58,644 bases of DNA from Anaerolineae bacterium (GCA_016929205.1 JAFGJF010000146.1:1-58644), one strand, 5' to 3'; counted from the stretch's first letter, positions 15,950 through 24,860 are shown. Notes: generated from the sequence alone by a model not told the origin. Translations and numbers: made by a program.

Positions 15950-16672
15950 TCACCAGTCGCTGTCCATTTTGGGCGAACTGGGTTTCATCCCTTTGATCAG
16001 TTTTTTGATGTCTTTGGACAAATCGACAAATATTTCGTGCACGCTGCGCGTCGCATCGATGACCTGGAAATCAAACTCTTCGGCCATACTATCAAACTGG
16101 GCAATAACCCGGCTCTGATACTCGATATAGTTCTCATAATAGTCCCGGTTGTGCAGGAAATCCATCCCCGATTCCCAATAGTCAAATCCCCGTGCGTTTA
16201 ATACCCGTGGGATCAAGTGGTTGAGATCGGTACGCAAATAGAAAACCTTGTCCGGGATCAGAGCAAAACCGATCGCGTTGTATGCCCACGCATAGTCAAG
16301 CCCTCGAACCAACGCGCGGCACAAGATCGAATAGATGTAACGATCGGTAACGACAACAAAGCCGGCGCGCAATGCGGGAATGATTTCTCGTTCCAGACGA
16401 TCGGCAAGATCGGTCGCATAAAACAGCGCGTTGGTCCTGGCGCCCAGCACGTTTCCTTCCTGGGCCAGCATGAGGCCTTTGCCGGCAAGCATCGAACGTT
16501 TCAAACCACTGGAGGCCACCGCATAGCCTTTTGATTCGAGCCACTCGCGCAGCAGCGCCACCTGAGTCGAGCGTCCCACACCATCGGTTCCTTCCAGGAC
16601 AATCAAACGACCCGGGAGATCCTTTTTCTGAATGCCCGGCAATCCATATCCATAAAACTTGACCTTGGTCAT
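15950..16672 (-). CDS. Thymidylate-kinase-like P-loop protein with Arg in Walker A
   Basis: A 240-residue P-loop kinase-like protein close to thymidylate kinase. The glycine-rich loop reads GTDGVGRST, so the Walker A lysine is Arg34, while the DRY motif (VVTDRYIYS) is retained. Canonical TMPK uses GxDGxGKS/T, and loss of the lysine usually cripples phosphoryl transfer. It could be a regulatory partner of the adjacent paralogue or have an altered activity. It begins with an ATG overlapping the stop of the upstream gene (ATGA), so it is translated from the same mRNA. The earlier start at 16747 lies inside the partner gene and is rejected. It is convergent with the CYTH-CHAD gene. Confidence 0.82.
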   Translation of the reverse strand: MTKVKFYGYGLPGIQKKDLPGRLIVLEGTDGVGRSTQVALLREWLESKGYAVASSGLKRSMLAGKGLMLAQEGNVLGARTNALFYATDLADRLEREIIPALRAGFVVVTDRYIYSILCRALVRGLDYAWAYNAIGFALIPDKVFYLRTDLNHLIPRVLNARGFDYWESGMDFLHNRDYYENYIEYQSRVIAQFDSMAEEFDFQVIDATRSVHEIFVDLSKDIKKLIKGMKPSSPKMDSDW

Positions 16673-17430
16673 ATTTGCCCCCTCTCTGTGCCAATGTCTT
16701 TCAGATACCGGCCGTAAAGCTGTTCTTTGGTGAGCGCATCGCGCCATGCGCTGCGTTCGGCCTTTAGCACGCCCTTGAGATATGGCGCGACGATCTCGCG
16801 GATCGTCTCTTGCTGCTCGGTCAGGGGCAACATCGCGTCGACCACGGTCAAGCCAAACTCGTCGACGATCTTGTCATATTCTTTGAGAATCTGTCCCTGA
16901 AACAGGGAAAAGCTTTCATACGGATCGCTACTTAATCCTATATCCAAACCGGCTTCGTAATATTTGAGTTGAGGACGGCCGTGCAGAATCCGCCGCAGCG
17001 ATTCTTGCAATGGGACACGAAAATAAAAACCAACGGTCGGCTGAACAGAAAAGGAATAGAGGCCGCGCACCCATTGTGGGTGCACACCTCGCGCTACGTC
17101 ACGCGCAAACGCGGTAAACATGTACCGGTCTGCCAGCACGATCGCACCAGATTTGAGCGCTGGCAGCATCTGCCGTTGTACACGATCGGCAAAGTCGGCT
17201 GCGTGAATCAGGCTGAATGTCGTCGGCGAAAGAAGCTGCTTTTTTTTGCCCCGACGCGTGGTCGTGCGCACAATGGGTGACGAATTCCATTCGCTAAACG
17301 CCACACAGTATCCTTCACCAATCAACCATTTGCGCAGCAAGTCGAGCTGCGTACTTTTGCCCGATCCGTCGATGCCCTCGACAACAAACAATTTGCCCGG
17401 CAATTGTTTTCCGTTGGGTAATTTGGCCAT
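16669..17430 (-). CDS. Thymidylate-kinase-like P-loop kinase
   Basis: A 253-residue P-loop kinase resembling thymidylate kinase: Walker A GIDGSGKST (residues 19-27, Lys25), a DRYMFT motif, and a downstream lid region. It is longer than bacterial Tmk (about 210) and carries an extra C-terminal tail. It is coupled to the following paralogue. Bona fide dTMP kinase cannot be excluded, but the tandem pair facing a CYTH-CHAD gene suggests a different phosphoryl acceptor, for example a nucleotide/polyphosphate kinase role. RBS GGGGATAGAGG precedes the ATG. Confidence 0.82.
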   Translation of the reverse strand: MAKLPNGKQLPGKLFVVEGIDGSGKSTQLDLLRKWLIGEGYCVAFSEWNSSPIVRTTTRRGKKKQLLSPTTFSLIHAADFADRVQRQMLPALKSGAIVLADRYMFTAFARDVARGVHPQWVRGLYSFSVQPTVGFYFRVPLQESLRRILHGRPQLKYYEAGLDIGLSSDPYESFSLFQGQILKEYDKIVDEFGLTVVDAMLPLTEQQETIREIVAPYLKGVLKAERSAWRDALTKEQLYGRYLKDIGTERGQI

Positions 17431-17638
17431 CCTCTATCCCCTTTATCAGCGCCCATTCCAGCCAGCAAATCACACAAAAGAGGCTGATTTGGGTTTCTCC
17501 CATTCTACAGCGTTGACCCAAGCCCGCACTCGGATATGCTTACAGGTCGATGCTGGAAATCAATGGTATACTATACCGCATTACAGGCGCACTGTCAAAC
17601 AAAGAATCGCACAATTCGCATGGCCAACGATTTTGGGC

Positions 17639-17644
17639 TATAAT
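17639..17644 (+). promoter_or_regulatory. -10 box of the WYL regulator gene
   Basis: TATAAT lies 27 bases before the start codon, implying a very short leader. No good -35 box was seen at the expected distance. Confidence 0.4.
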
Positions 17645-17671
17645 GTTTGCAACTTGTGAAGGAGGTGCAAC

Positions 17672-18640
17672 ATGGGTCGGATGCTGAACCGTGCTGAACG
17701 GCTGCGCGCCATTGAGCGTATGCTGTTTCTCTCACACAACGGGCTGCGCGTGCCCGAAATTGCCGAAAAATGCGACGTCAATCGACGGACCATATACCGC
17801 GACCTGGATCTGTTGAGCGCCAGCGGTGTGCCGATATGGCAAGATGAAGGTCGCTTTGGCATCGAGCGCGAGCATTATCTAACCACCGTCCGGCTTAATT
17901 TCAACGAAGCTGTTGCCTTGTACATGGCTGCTCGCCTGCTGGCCCGTCACTCCGATGAACATAATCCGCACGTCGTCACCGCATTGGACAAACTGGCAAC
18001 CTCTTTGCCCGAACCGATCAGCAGTCACATTGCCCATACTGCCGCCTATGTGCGCGAAAGACCGATCAACGATCGCTACATCCAGGTCCTGGAAGCGATT
18101 ACGATCGCCTGGTCCCTGCAACGCCAAGTGCGACTATGGTACCGCTCCCCGCGCAGCGGCCAAGTGCGCCAGCGCGACTTTTCGCCCTATTTCATCGAAC
18201 CATCGGGCATTGGCTATGCCTGTTATGTCATTGGTCTGGATGATTGGAGCGGCGAAATGCGCACGTTCAAACTGGAACGGCTAGAACGCGCGCAAATGCT
18301 AGACCAATCGTACACCATTCCTGAGGATTTTGATCCCAACAAATACTTGCAGGCCAGTTGGGGGATTATGCACAGCGAAGGACAAGTCGAGGTCGTACTC
18401 CAATTCTCTCCAGAGGTCGCTTCGCGCGTCAAGGAATCGGTATGGCACCCTTCACAGGAAATCGACGACCTCAAGAATGGCGGCTGTCTGTTTACCGTGC
18501 AAATCTCTGAGCCGAAAGAAATGCACCCCTGGATTAGAAGTTGGGGCGCTGAGGTTGAAGTGATCTCACCGCCATCCTTGCGACAGATCATTGCCGAGGA
18601 AGCGACGCGCACTGCGGCCATCTATCAAGGAATAAGATGA
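17672..18640 (+). CDS. HTH-WYL transcriptional regulator
   Basis: A 322-residue regulator with an N-terminal winged helix (LRVPEIAEKCDVNRRTIYRDLDLLSASGVPI, residues about 25-55) and a central WYL-type ligand domain (about 140-230, QVRLWYRSPRSGQVRQRDFSPYFIEPSGIGYACYVIGLDD). A C-terminal extension follows (WCX-like). WYL regulators often sense single-stranded nucleic acids or nucleotide ligands and control defence, DNA damage or phage-related genes. The ligand and targets are unknown. AAGGAGGTG precedes the ATG. It is divergent from the kinase-like pair and lies 242 bases from its start, so it could control that operon. Confidence 0.88.
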   Translation: MGRMLNRAERLRAIERMLFLSHNGLRVPEIAEKCDVNRRTIYRDLDLLSASGVPIWQDEGRFGIEREHYLTTVRLNFNEAVALYMAARLLARHSDEHNPHVVTALDKLATSLPEPISSHIAHTAAYVRERPINDRYIQVLEAITIAWSLQRQVRLWYRSPRSGQVRQRDFSPYFIEPSGIGYACYVIGLDDWSGEMRTFKLERLERAQMLDQSYTIPEDFDPNKYLQASWGIMHSEGQVEVVLQFSPEVASRVKESVWHPSQEIDDLKNGGCLFTVQISEPKEMHPWIRSWGAEVEVISPPSLRQIIAEEATRTAAIYQGIR

Positions 18641-18661
18641 CCGCGCCGCTCTTTTAGTGCG

Positions 18662-19939
18662 TCACTGTTCGTCCAAGGTGACATCTTGTGCTTCAGGCAT
18701 ATTGGGTTCCAGCGGCAAAACAAGCCGGACCGTTGCACCACTGCCCTCTTGGGAAACAAAAGAGAGCTTGCCTTGAACCATCTCGGCACGTTCGTACATA
18801 TTGGTCAACCCAAGGCTGCCCTGGGATTCGGATTTGGACAGCGCTTTGCCAGTATCAAACCCCCGGCCATCATCTTGGACACTCGTCTCCAGCATCCGGT
18901 CTTTGAGCTGCAAGGCAATCCACATATTGCTGGCATGAGCGTGTTTTTTTGCGTTGCCGATCGCTTCTTGAATCACAGCAAATACCGCCGACTCGGCTTG
19001 CTTACTCAAGCGAGGTATCTCATCCTCGATTTTGAGGTGAACGGTAAACGTCTCCGTTTCGGTCAATCGACCTGAATATGCTTCCAGAGCCGGCACCAAC
19101 CCCTTTGTTTCCAAAATGACCGGGCGTAAATCGAACAGCATCGTCCGCAGTTGACGCATCGCCTGTTCGGCGACCTGCATCACCTGGACTATCTCTGCAT
19201 CCGCCTTTTCCGGCTCTTTTTCAAGCAACATGCGCACAAATTGCAGGTTCATTTGAATCGCCGCAACAAGCTGCGTTGGGCCATCGTGCAAGTCACGCGC
19301 CAGCCGCTTCCGCACATCCTCTTCAACAACCACCAACTTGTCACGTTCATCGCGCAGATCTTGGTACAACTGCGCATTACGAATAGAAATGGCCGATTGG
19401 GAAGCAAAGGCATTCAGCAGCGTCTTATCGTCTTGATCGAACCGTTCGCCACTCTGTTTATTCAGGATCTGGATCACGCCGATCTCTTTGCCCCGAGCAA
19501 CCATGGGCGCGCTGATCAGCGACGTCGTCTGAAAATCCACGCTCTTGCCGATGGCGGCATAAAATCGCTGATCGTGCACGGTGTCGTCGACGATGACCGC
19601 TTCCTGGTGATCCATCACCCAGCCGGCGATCCCCTGGTGGCGCGACATACGCGTATTGAGCAGCCTTTCGCCTCCCCCACCTTCGATGACGGCAAACACC
19701 AATTCGTCGGTCATCTCGTCCAGGAGCAGCAACGACCCGGCTGTGGCTTCCATCACCTCGACTGCAGAACGCAGAATGCTGTGCAAAAGCCGGTCGATGT
19801 CCAATTCCCAAGCAACTTGCTGGCTGATCCGCTGCAGCACTTGAAACCGTTCAACCTGGCGCTGCAAGCCCTGGCACTGTTGGTAAAGGTGTTCAACTTG
19901 TTCAAGGCTGACTTGTTCTCGATCGCTTGAATCAGACAT
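18662..19939 (-). CDS. GAF-domain sensor histidine kinase of the NarL/HisKA_3 type
   Basis: A 425-residue soluble kinase. A short coiled coil is followed by a GAF domain (about residues 40-190), a HisKA_3 dimerisation segment with RDLHDGPTQL (His218 is the phospho-acceptor), and a HATPase_c domain (DDGRGFDTG; GSLGLTNM). Absence of TM segments suggests sensing of an intracellular small molecule. Such kinases pair with NarL-type response regulators; none is adjacent, so the partner is elsewhere. I chose the ATG at 19939 over one 40 codons earlier because GGGGGATC lies in front of it and the earlier stretch lacks features. Confidence 0.9.
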   Translation of the reverse strand: MSDSSDREQVSLEQVEHLYQQCQGLQRQVERFQVLQRISQQVAWELDIDRLLHSILRSAVEVMEATAGSLLLLDEMTDELVFAVIEGGGGERLLNTRMSRHQGIAGWVMDHQEAVIVDDTVHDQRFYAAIGKSVDFQTTSLISAPMVARGKEIGVIQILNKQSGERFDQDDKTLLNAFASQSAISIRNAQLYQDLRDERDKLVVVEEDVRKRLARDLHDGPTQLVAAIQMNLQFVRMLLEKEPEKADAEIVQVMQVAEQAMRQLRTMLFDLRPVILETKGLVPALEAYSGRLTETETFTVHLKIEDEIPRLSKQAESAVFAVIQEAIGNAKKHAHASNMWIALQLKDRMLETSVQDDGRGFDTGKALSKSESQGSLGLTNMYERAEMVQGKLSFVSQEGSGATVRLVLPLEPNMPEAQDVTLDEQ

Positions 19940-20133
19940 TTTGATCCCCCATTTCACCCTAAAGATCCTTATAAATATCGTACTCGACATCACGTCAGGC
20001 AAGGCACAAAGACGATCTTGCTTTAATAAGATTATACCCATACCCGGCTCAAAATTCAAGGCGCATATTGGCTACAGAGATAATTGGGAACTCGACAGGC
20101 GTTTACTTGGCTACTTTGGAAGACTTGCACTTG

Positions 20134-20162
20134 TTGACCTGTCGCGTAAAAACGTGTAAAAT
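20134..20162 (+). promoter_or_regulatory. Promoter of the iscU-iscX fusion gene
   Basis: TTGACC (20134-20139), a 17-base spacer and TAAAAT (20157-20162). Confidence 0.7.
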
Positions 20163-20209
20163 GGGCGTACTAGCCAAGTTTTTACGAATAGATGATAGAG
20201 GATAAATAG

Positions 20210-20857
20210 ATGAAATACAGCGATCAGGTCATTGAACACTTTACCAATCCCCGGAATGTGGGGTTTATCGAGAACGCAGACGGCGTCGGCAAAGTCGGCA
20301 ACCCGGTCTGCGGTGATATGATGGAAATGTCGATCCGTGTCGAAAACGATGTGATCACCGACGTCAAATTCCGCACCTTTGGCTGTGGTGCGGCAATTGC
20401 AACGAGTTCCATTGCGACCGAGTTGATTATGGGGCAAACGATCGACGAAGCGTTGGAACTGACCAACCGTGCCATTGCCGAAGCTTTGGGCGGACTTCCT
20501 CCGGTCAAAATGCACTGTTCGGTATTGGCTGCTGATGCACTCAAGATGGCCCTTGCCGACTATTATCGGCGACAAGGCAACCTGGAAAAGGCGCAAGAAC
20601 TGGGAGGTGAAGAGGTCGAAGAAGCTTGCCCTATTATTCCAGAAGAAGAACAGGTTCCCTTGCAGTGGTCCAACCTGGAACAAATTGCCGAACAGTTGGC
20701 CAAAGGATATCCCGATCTGAATCCGCTTGACTTGAGCATTCCCAACCTTTTCCGCCGCCTCTTGTCCCTGCCCGGGTTTGAAGACGATCCGGACGCGGCG
20801 ACTGAAGAGATGCTAGAAAAGATACAAATGCTTTGGCATGAAGAAGTGAGTGAATGA
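20210..20857 (+). CDS. iscU: Iron-sulfur scaffold IscU fused to IscX
   Basis: A 215-residue protein. Residues 1-125 are an IscU/NifU-type scaffold with the three cluster ligands C34, C59 and C103, Asp36 of the GD motif, and the chaperone-binding LPPVK motif at 96-100. A short acidic linker follows. Residues about 152-213 closely match the small acidic protein IscX: W-x5-IAEQLAKGYPDLNP near its start, then LPGFEDDPDAATEEMLEKIQMLWHEE, which matches IscX features such as the FDDDP-like turn and the terminal W. IscX is normally a separate adaptor that modulates IscS and iron delivery. A fusion therefore couples scaffold and regulator. No iscS, hscBA or fdx gene is adjacent. Start supported by GAGGATAAATAG before the ATG. 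Confidence 0.93.
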   Translation: MKYSDQVIEHFTNPRNVGFIENADGVGKVGNPVCGDMMEMSIRVENDVITDVKFRTFGCGAAIATSSIATELIMGQTIDEALELTNRAIAEALGGLPPVKMHCSVLAADALKMALADYYRRQGNLEKAQELGGEEVEEACPIIPEEEQVPLQWSNLEQIAEQLAKGYPDLNPLDLSIPNLFRRLLSLPGFEDDPDAATEEMLEKIQMLWHEEVSE

Positions 20858-20930
20858 AAGTGCATTGCGCGCGTGATTGTCCTGCCAGCGTCAACTCGAG
20901 GTTCAATCAAAACGACAACTGGAGAAGAGC

Positions 20931-21236
20931 ATGGCTAAAAAGGCCCTGTTAACCTGGAATATTCGCGCCGACGGCGAGCGAGAGCACTTTAGGCGCGTGC
21001 GGGAATTTGTTGCCAAGCTGCCATCTCTTGGCCTCGAGCTACAGGATGCATGGTATACGGTATACGGCACAGCTCCCCAGGTTTTGCTGGGCATCGTTGA
21101 AGACAGCAAACACAAAGGCAGCCTGCAAAAAGTGCTTGCCAGCGACCAATGGGAACAACTGCTGGGCGATCTGAAACCGTATATCACAGGATATACACAG
21201 CGCATTGTCGAGGGCGCCGGTCATTTCCACATCTAG
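20931..21236 (+). CDS. Conserved hypothetical protein, about 100 residues
   Basis: A 101-residue alpha/beta protein without TM or signal sequence. Features seen are an opening strand (KKALLTWNIRADGER), a central strand set (LQDAWYTVYGTAPQVLLGIVE) and a final stretch YTQRIVEGAGHFHI. This pattern is reminiscent of ferredoxin-fold EthD-like or dimeric alpha-beta barrel proteins, but I cannot name the family. It sits 73 bases after the iscU-iscX gene and 12 bases before threonine synthase, so it is likely cotranscribed. GGAGAAG precedes the ATG; the longer frame from 20877 overlaps the upstream stop region and has no start signal. Confidence 0.6.
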   Translation: MAKKALLTWNIRADGEREHFRRVREFVAKLPSLGLELQDAWYTVYGTAPQVLLGIVEDSKHKGSLQKVLASDQWEQLLGDLKPYITGYTQRIVEGAGHFHI

Positions 21237-21248
21237 GATAACCAGATC

Positions 21249-22520
21249 ATGCGCGACGTGACCGGCCTCAAGTGCGTTCTGTGCGGTGCAGCATATGCGC
21301 CCCAGGCATATCGTTATGTGTGTGACCACCATGGCGATGAAGGCATTTTGGACGTTCAATACGATTATGACGCGCTTGGCAAGCGCTTCACGTTGGAGAG
21401 CATGATTCAGAATACAGAACGTTCGATCTGGCGATACGCCCCCCTATTGCCTCTCGATGCATCACTCACCAGGCAACTGCGCAGCAAAGAGAATCAGCAT
21501 CCCCTTTTTTGTGTGGGCTGGACGCCGCTGTACCGCGCGCACGGGCTAGAACAAACGCTTGATCTGGCAGCGGTCTATGTCAAAGACGAAGGGCGAAACC
21601 CCAGCGCCTCTTTCAAGGATCGCGCCAGTGCAATAGGTATTGTCAAGGCAATAGAATGGCACGCCCCGGTTATTGCCGCAGCCAGCACCGGCAATGCGGC
21701 CTCTTCTTTGGCGACGCTGTCGGCCAGCCTGGGGATCAAGACCATCATTTTTGTACCTGAAACGGCCCCCCAGGCCAAAATCGCGCAACTGCTTATCCAC
21801 GGCGCAACCGTGCTCCCCGTGCAGGGCACCTATGACCAGGCATTCGACCTGTGCCTGGAAGCATGCCGGACCTTTGGCTGGTACAGCCGCAACACAGGCT
21901 ACAATCCCTACCTGTCAGAGGGAAAAAAGACGGCAGCGCTAGAGATCTGTGAGCAGTTGGCTTGGCAAGCGCCTGATTGCATTTTCGTCTCAGTCGGCGA
22001 TGGCTGCATTATCGGTGGGCTGGGCAAGGGGTTACGCGATTTGTATGCGTTGGGCTGGATCGACCACCTGCCCAGGCTGATCGGCGTACAAGCCACCGGG
22101 TCGGCGGCGCTGTACAACGCCTGGCGCGATCGTACGGAACAAGTCACCGCCGTACAGGCCGACACGCTGGCTGATTCGATTTCGGTCAACATGCCCCGCG
22201 ACCGGATCAAGGCATTGCGCGCCGTGCGCGACACAAACGGCGCATTTCTCACCGTGACCGATGACGAGATCCTGGAGGCGATGCGTATCCTGGCCCAACA
22301 AGCCGGCGTGTTTGGCGAACCGGCGGGCGTGACCAGTTATGCGGGGTTGGTACAGGCACGAGAGAACAAGCTGGTTGACAAAAACGAACGCATCGTCGTC
22401 CTGGTAACCGGCAGCGGACTCAAAGACGTGCCCGGAGCAATGAAAGCGGTGACAAATCCACGCAGCATTCCGCCCACGCTGGGCGCTGTAGAAAAAGCAC
22501 TATCCGAACCGGGCAGCTAA
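21249..22520 (+). CDS. thrC: Threonine synthase, PLP-dependent
   Basis: A 423-residue fold-type II PLP enzyme. The PLP lysine is Lys123 in SFKDR, the asparagine/glycine phosphate loop ASTGNAASSLA follows, and a short Cys-containing N-terminal module (C9-x2-C12 and C25) resembles the zinc-ribbon-like lead of some threonine synthases. It converts O-phosphohomoserine to threonine. Diaminopropionate ammonia-lyase or cysteate-synthase-like relatives are alternatives because the N-terminal module and the terminal region are shared in part. No hom or thrB gene is nearby. It is the last gene before a clear terminator. Confidence 0.88.
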   Translation: MRDVTGLKCVLCGAAYAPQAYRYVCDHHGDEGILDVQYDYDALGKRFTLESMIQNTERSIWRYAPLLPLDASLTRQLRSKENQHPLFCVGWTPLYRAHGLEQTLDLAAVYVKDEGRNPSASFKDRASAIGIVKAIEWHAPVIAAASTGNAASSLATLSASLGIKTIIFVPETAPQAKIAQLLIHGATVLPVQGTYDQAFDLCLEACRTFGWYSRNTGYNPYLSEGKKTAALEICEQLAWQAPDCIFVSVGDGCIIGGLGKGLRDLYALGWIDHLPRLIGVQATGSAALYNAWRDRTEQVTAVQADTLADSISVNMPRDRIKALRAVRDTNGAFLTVTDDEILEAMRILAQQAGVFGEPAGVTSYAGLVQARENKLVDKNERIVVLVTGSGLKDVPGAMKAVTNPRSIPPTLGAVEKALSEPGS

Positions 22521-22546
22521 ATACGTTCGAAATAGGGTGCCATCGC

Positions 22547-22578
22547 AAGCCTTCCCCCAGCGACGAGAAGGCTTTTTG
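22547..22578 (+). terminator. Terminator after threonine synthase
   Basis: The arms AAGCCTTC and GAAGGCTT enclose a 12-base loop and are followed by a T run. Confidence 0.8.
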
Positions 22579-22646
22579 GGCGGGGAACCAAACCAAGGGA
22601 TAATACGTCTTTATACCAAAACCGAACCAGATTGCAGGAGGATAAA

Positions 22647-23522
22647 ATGAACAAAACCGGCGCTATGCGGCTCGCAAGCTGGCCGATATGCGTGCTGGTA
22701 GCCATGCTCATCCTTGCGGGGTGCTCGCCAGGAAAAGAGAGTACGATTGAACCAACGCAAGCCCCCCCCAGAGTCGAGCCTCAAGTGCTACCTACAACCA
22801 CACCTACGCTCCCGCCACAGCACGCGGTTTCACCGTTGCCAAGCCCGGAAGCGCAGCATAACATCTCGCCTCTGCCGCCGCCCGAACAACCAGGCAGCGA
22901 AACGGCGATCGAGATTCCTGCGCAAGCGGCCGATGCTGTCGCCTGGGCGCAAGCTGATATGGCGGGACAACTTGGGATCCTGCAAGAGCAGATCATCCTC
23001 ATTTCGGTCGAGGCCGTACAGTGGCGGGACACCAGCCTGGGCTGCCCGCAGCCGGGGATGATGTATGCCCAGGTGATAACACCCGGATACCGCATTGTGC
23101 TGCAAGGAGGAAAGGAACGATACGAGTATCACTCGGCACAGGATAGGGTGCAAGCAACCCTTTGCGATCCAGGCCAAAAAGCCGTGCTCGTTTACCAACG
23201 CAGCGGGGGATTCGCCGGCCTCTCTGAGCAATGGGAGGTCTTTGCTGATGGGCGTATTGTTACAGATGACGGCAGGCAAGCCCAAGTCCCAGTAGAAAAA
23301 GTAACAGCCCTCTTGCAAATGGTTGAGGAGCTCGGATTTTTCACGATGACAGGCAATTACATGCCAAGAGACACGTGCTGCGATCGGTTCACCTACGTTC
23401 TGACCATTCGCAATGGCGATCAAAAAAATACAGTACAAACCATAGATGCTGCCCCCAACACGCCAAACGCGCTGTGGGACATCCTGGACGCCGTGAACCA
23501 GTTCATCACTGATGCAGACTAG
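22647..23522 (+). CDS. Lipoprotein of unknown function
   Basis: A 291-residue lipoprotein. The signal peptide ends in a lipobox LILAGC with Cys26. A Pro/Thr/Ser-rich linker (about 30-90) precedes a region AWAQADMAGQLGILQEQIILISVEAVQWRDTSLGCPQPGMMYAQVITPGYRIVLQ, which occurs in bacterial surface proteins as a small repeated module. A second domain from about 175 to 290 is beta-rich with paired cysteines (DTCCDRF). No enzyme signature was seen. AGGAGG lies before the ATG at 22647. It lies alone behind a terminator and convergent with the subtilisin-like gene. Confidence 0.75.
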   Translation: MNKTGAMRLASWPICVLVAMLILAGCSPGKESTIEPTQAPPRVEPQVLPTTTPTLPPQHAVSPLPSPEAQHNISPLPPPEQPGSETAIEIPAQAADAVAWAQADMAGQLGILQEQIILISVEAVQWRDTSLGCPQPGMMYAQVITPGYRIVLQGGKERYEYHSAQDRVQATLCDPGQKAVLVYQRSGGFAGLSEQWEVFADGRIVTDDGRQAQVPVEKVTALLQMVEELGFFTMTGNYMPRDTCCDRFTYVLTIRNGDQKNTVQTIDAAPNTPNALWDILDAVNQFITDAD

Positions 23523-23567
23523 TTTTTTCCCTATTGTAAAGGAATCGCCAATCTTGAGTAAAGTGCA

Positions 23568-24860
23568 TTATTCAACTAGCGGCCAACTGAAAAAATACTC
23601 GTTTTGTACAAGCAACGGAAGATAAACGACGTAAAGGGTATAAGACAAAGCACGCTGCGCGTCAATGCGCCCCCAGCCCGTCTGATCATCCCATCCTGCA
23701 TCTTGGATATCCACGGCGGTATCCATGATCAGCTTTTCAACGGTAGACACGGTGTACGTATAATGCTTGGACCAAATCAGTCCGGCCAGCCCGGAAACGT
23801 GGGGGGTCGCCATCGATGTGCCCGTCTTGGTGCAATAGCTGCCCCCCTTGCATGTGCTATAGATGCTGCTGCCGGGCGCGCTCACATCCACTTGCGGCCC
23901 ACGATTGGAATAAGCGGCATGCTGGTCAACCTGATTGGTGGCGGCAACGGCAAAAGCACGTTCATAGGCAGCAGGATACAGCACCCCCCCCCCATAGTTT
24001 CCCGTAGCAGCAACGATCAGGACGTTATGGATGTAGGCATAATCGACGGCATCCTCCAACTCTTGGTTGTACGGCGTTCCTCCCAGGCTCAAGTTGATGA
24101 TGTGTGCCCCATTGTTCACGGCATACATCACGGCCTCGGCCACATCTGAATAAATGCCGTTTCCCGTCGTATCCAACACTTTCAAGACCATTAACCGGCA
24201 CTCCCAACATACCCCGGCAATGCCCAAACCGTTGTTGCTTTCAGCAGCAGCGATGCCAGCTACGTGGGTGCCGTGCCCGTAGCCATCATCCATATCATTG
24301 TTTCCACTCTCGATGAATGACCAGCCGTGCACGTCGTCCGTATATCCATTACCATCGTCATCTATGCCCAACGTGCCCGAGATTTCGGCTGTATTGACCC
24401 ACAACCGGCTGCTCAGATCGGGATGATCCATATCCATGCCACTATCTACAATGGCAATGATCACTTGTTCATCCCCTGTGGTCACATTCCAGGCCGAAGG
24501 AGCATTGATCATCGCTGCTCCCCACTGTGAGGACCAATACGTGTCGTTTGGAATCAGCGCTGCGTGAATGATTTGTTCTTGTTCAAAGGCCAAGACATTT
24601 TCATCGCCTGCAAGCGAGGCTCGCAGGCTTGCCAGTTCATGATCTGGGATAGAGACCCGAAACCATCCGGGGACGCTTTCCGCCTGCCAACGACGGATAT
24701 CGGTATGCCGGGCTAACGTTTGTGCGGCCATTACCGAATCATATTGGCGCAGTTTGACAAACAAATGAACTGTCTCTGTTGCATTGATTTTTGCAGGCAG
24801 TACTGCCAACAAGGCCAAAAATGCTACTACCGCTGTCCTGCCGCTAACCTGGAACCACAT
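23568..24860 (-). CDS. Secreted subtilisin-like serine protease (S8)
   Basis: A 430-residue S8 protease. A signal peptide (about 25 residues) is followed by an inhibitor-like propeptide (about 30-105). The catalytic triad is present: Asp139 in AIVDSGMD, His196 in GHGTHVAG and Ser348 in GTSMATPH, with Asn287 (ATGN) for the oxyanion hole. Two Cys pairs, including CWEC, may form disulfides. It ends with hydrophobic and aromatic residues (LPLLVQNEYFFSWPLVE) that could be an anchor or sorting segment. The ATG at 24860 is preferred (GGGAGG 6 bases upstream), since an earlier start at 24953 would put a hydrophobic stretch before the true signal. It is likely a self-activating extracellular enzyme. 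Confidence 0.93.
   Translation of the reverse strand: MWFQVSGRTAVVAFLALLAVLPAKINATETVHLFVKLRQYDSVMAAQTLARHTDIRRWQAESVPGWFRVSIPDHELASLRASLAGDENVLAFEQEQIIHAALIPNDTYWSSQWGAAMINAPSAWNVTTGDEQVIIAIVDSGMDMDHPDLSSRLWVNTAEISGTLGIDDDGNGYTDDVHGWSFIESGNNDMDDGYGHGTHVAGIAAAESNNGLGIAGVCWECRLMVLKVLDTTGNGIYSDVAEAVMYAVNNGAHIINLSLGGTPYNQELEDAVDYAYIHNVLIVAATGNYGGGVLYPAAYERAFAVAATNQVDQHAAYSNRGPQVDVSAPGSSIYSTCKGGSYCTKTGTSMATPHVSGLAGLIWSKHYTYTVSTVEKLIMDTAVDIQDAGWDDQTGWGRIDAQRALSYTLYVVYLPLLVQNEYFFSWPLVE

Noticed and set aside
22547..22578. Riboswitch or attenuator after threonine synthase
   Set aside because: The hairpin follows the stop codon and is followed by a T run, so an ordinary terminator explains it.
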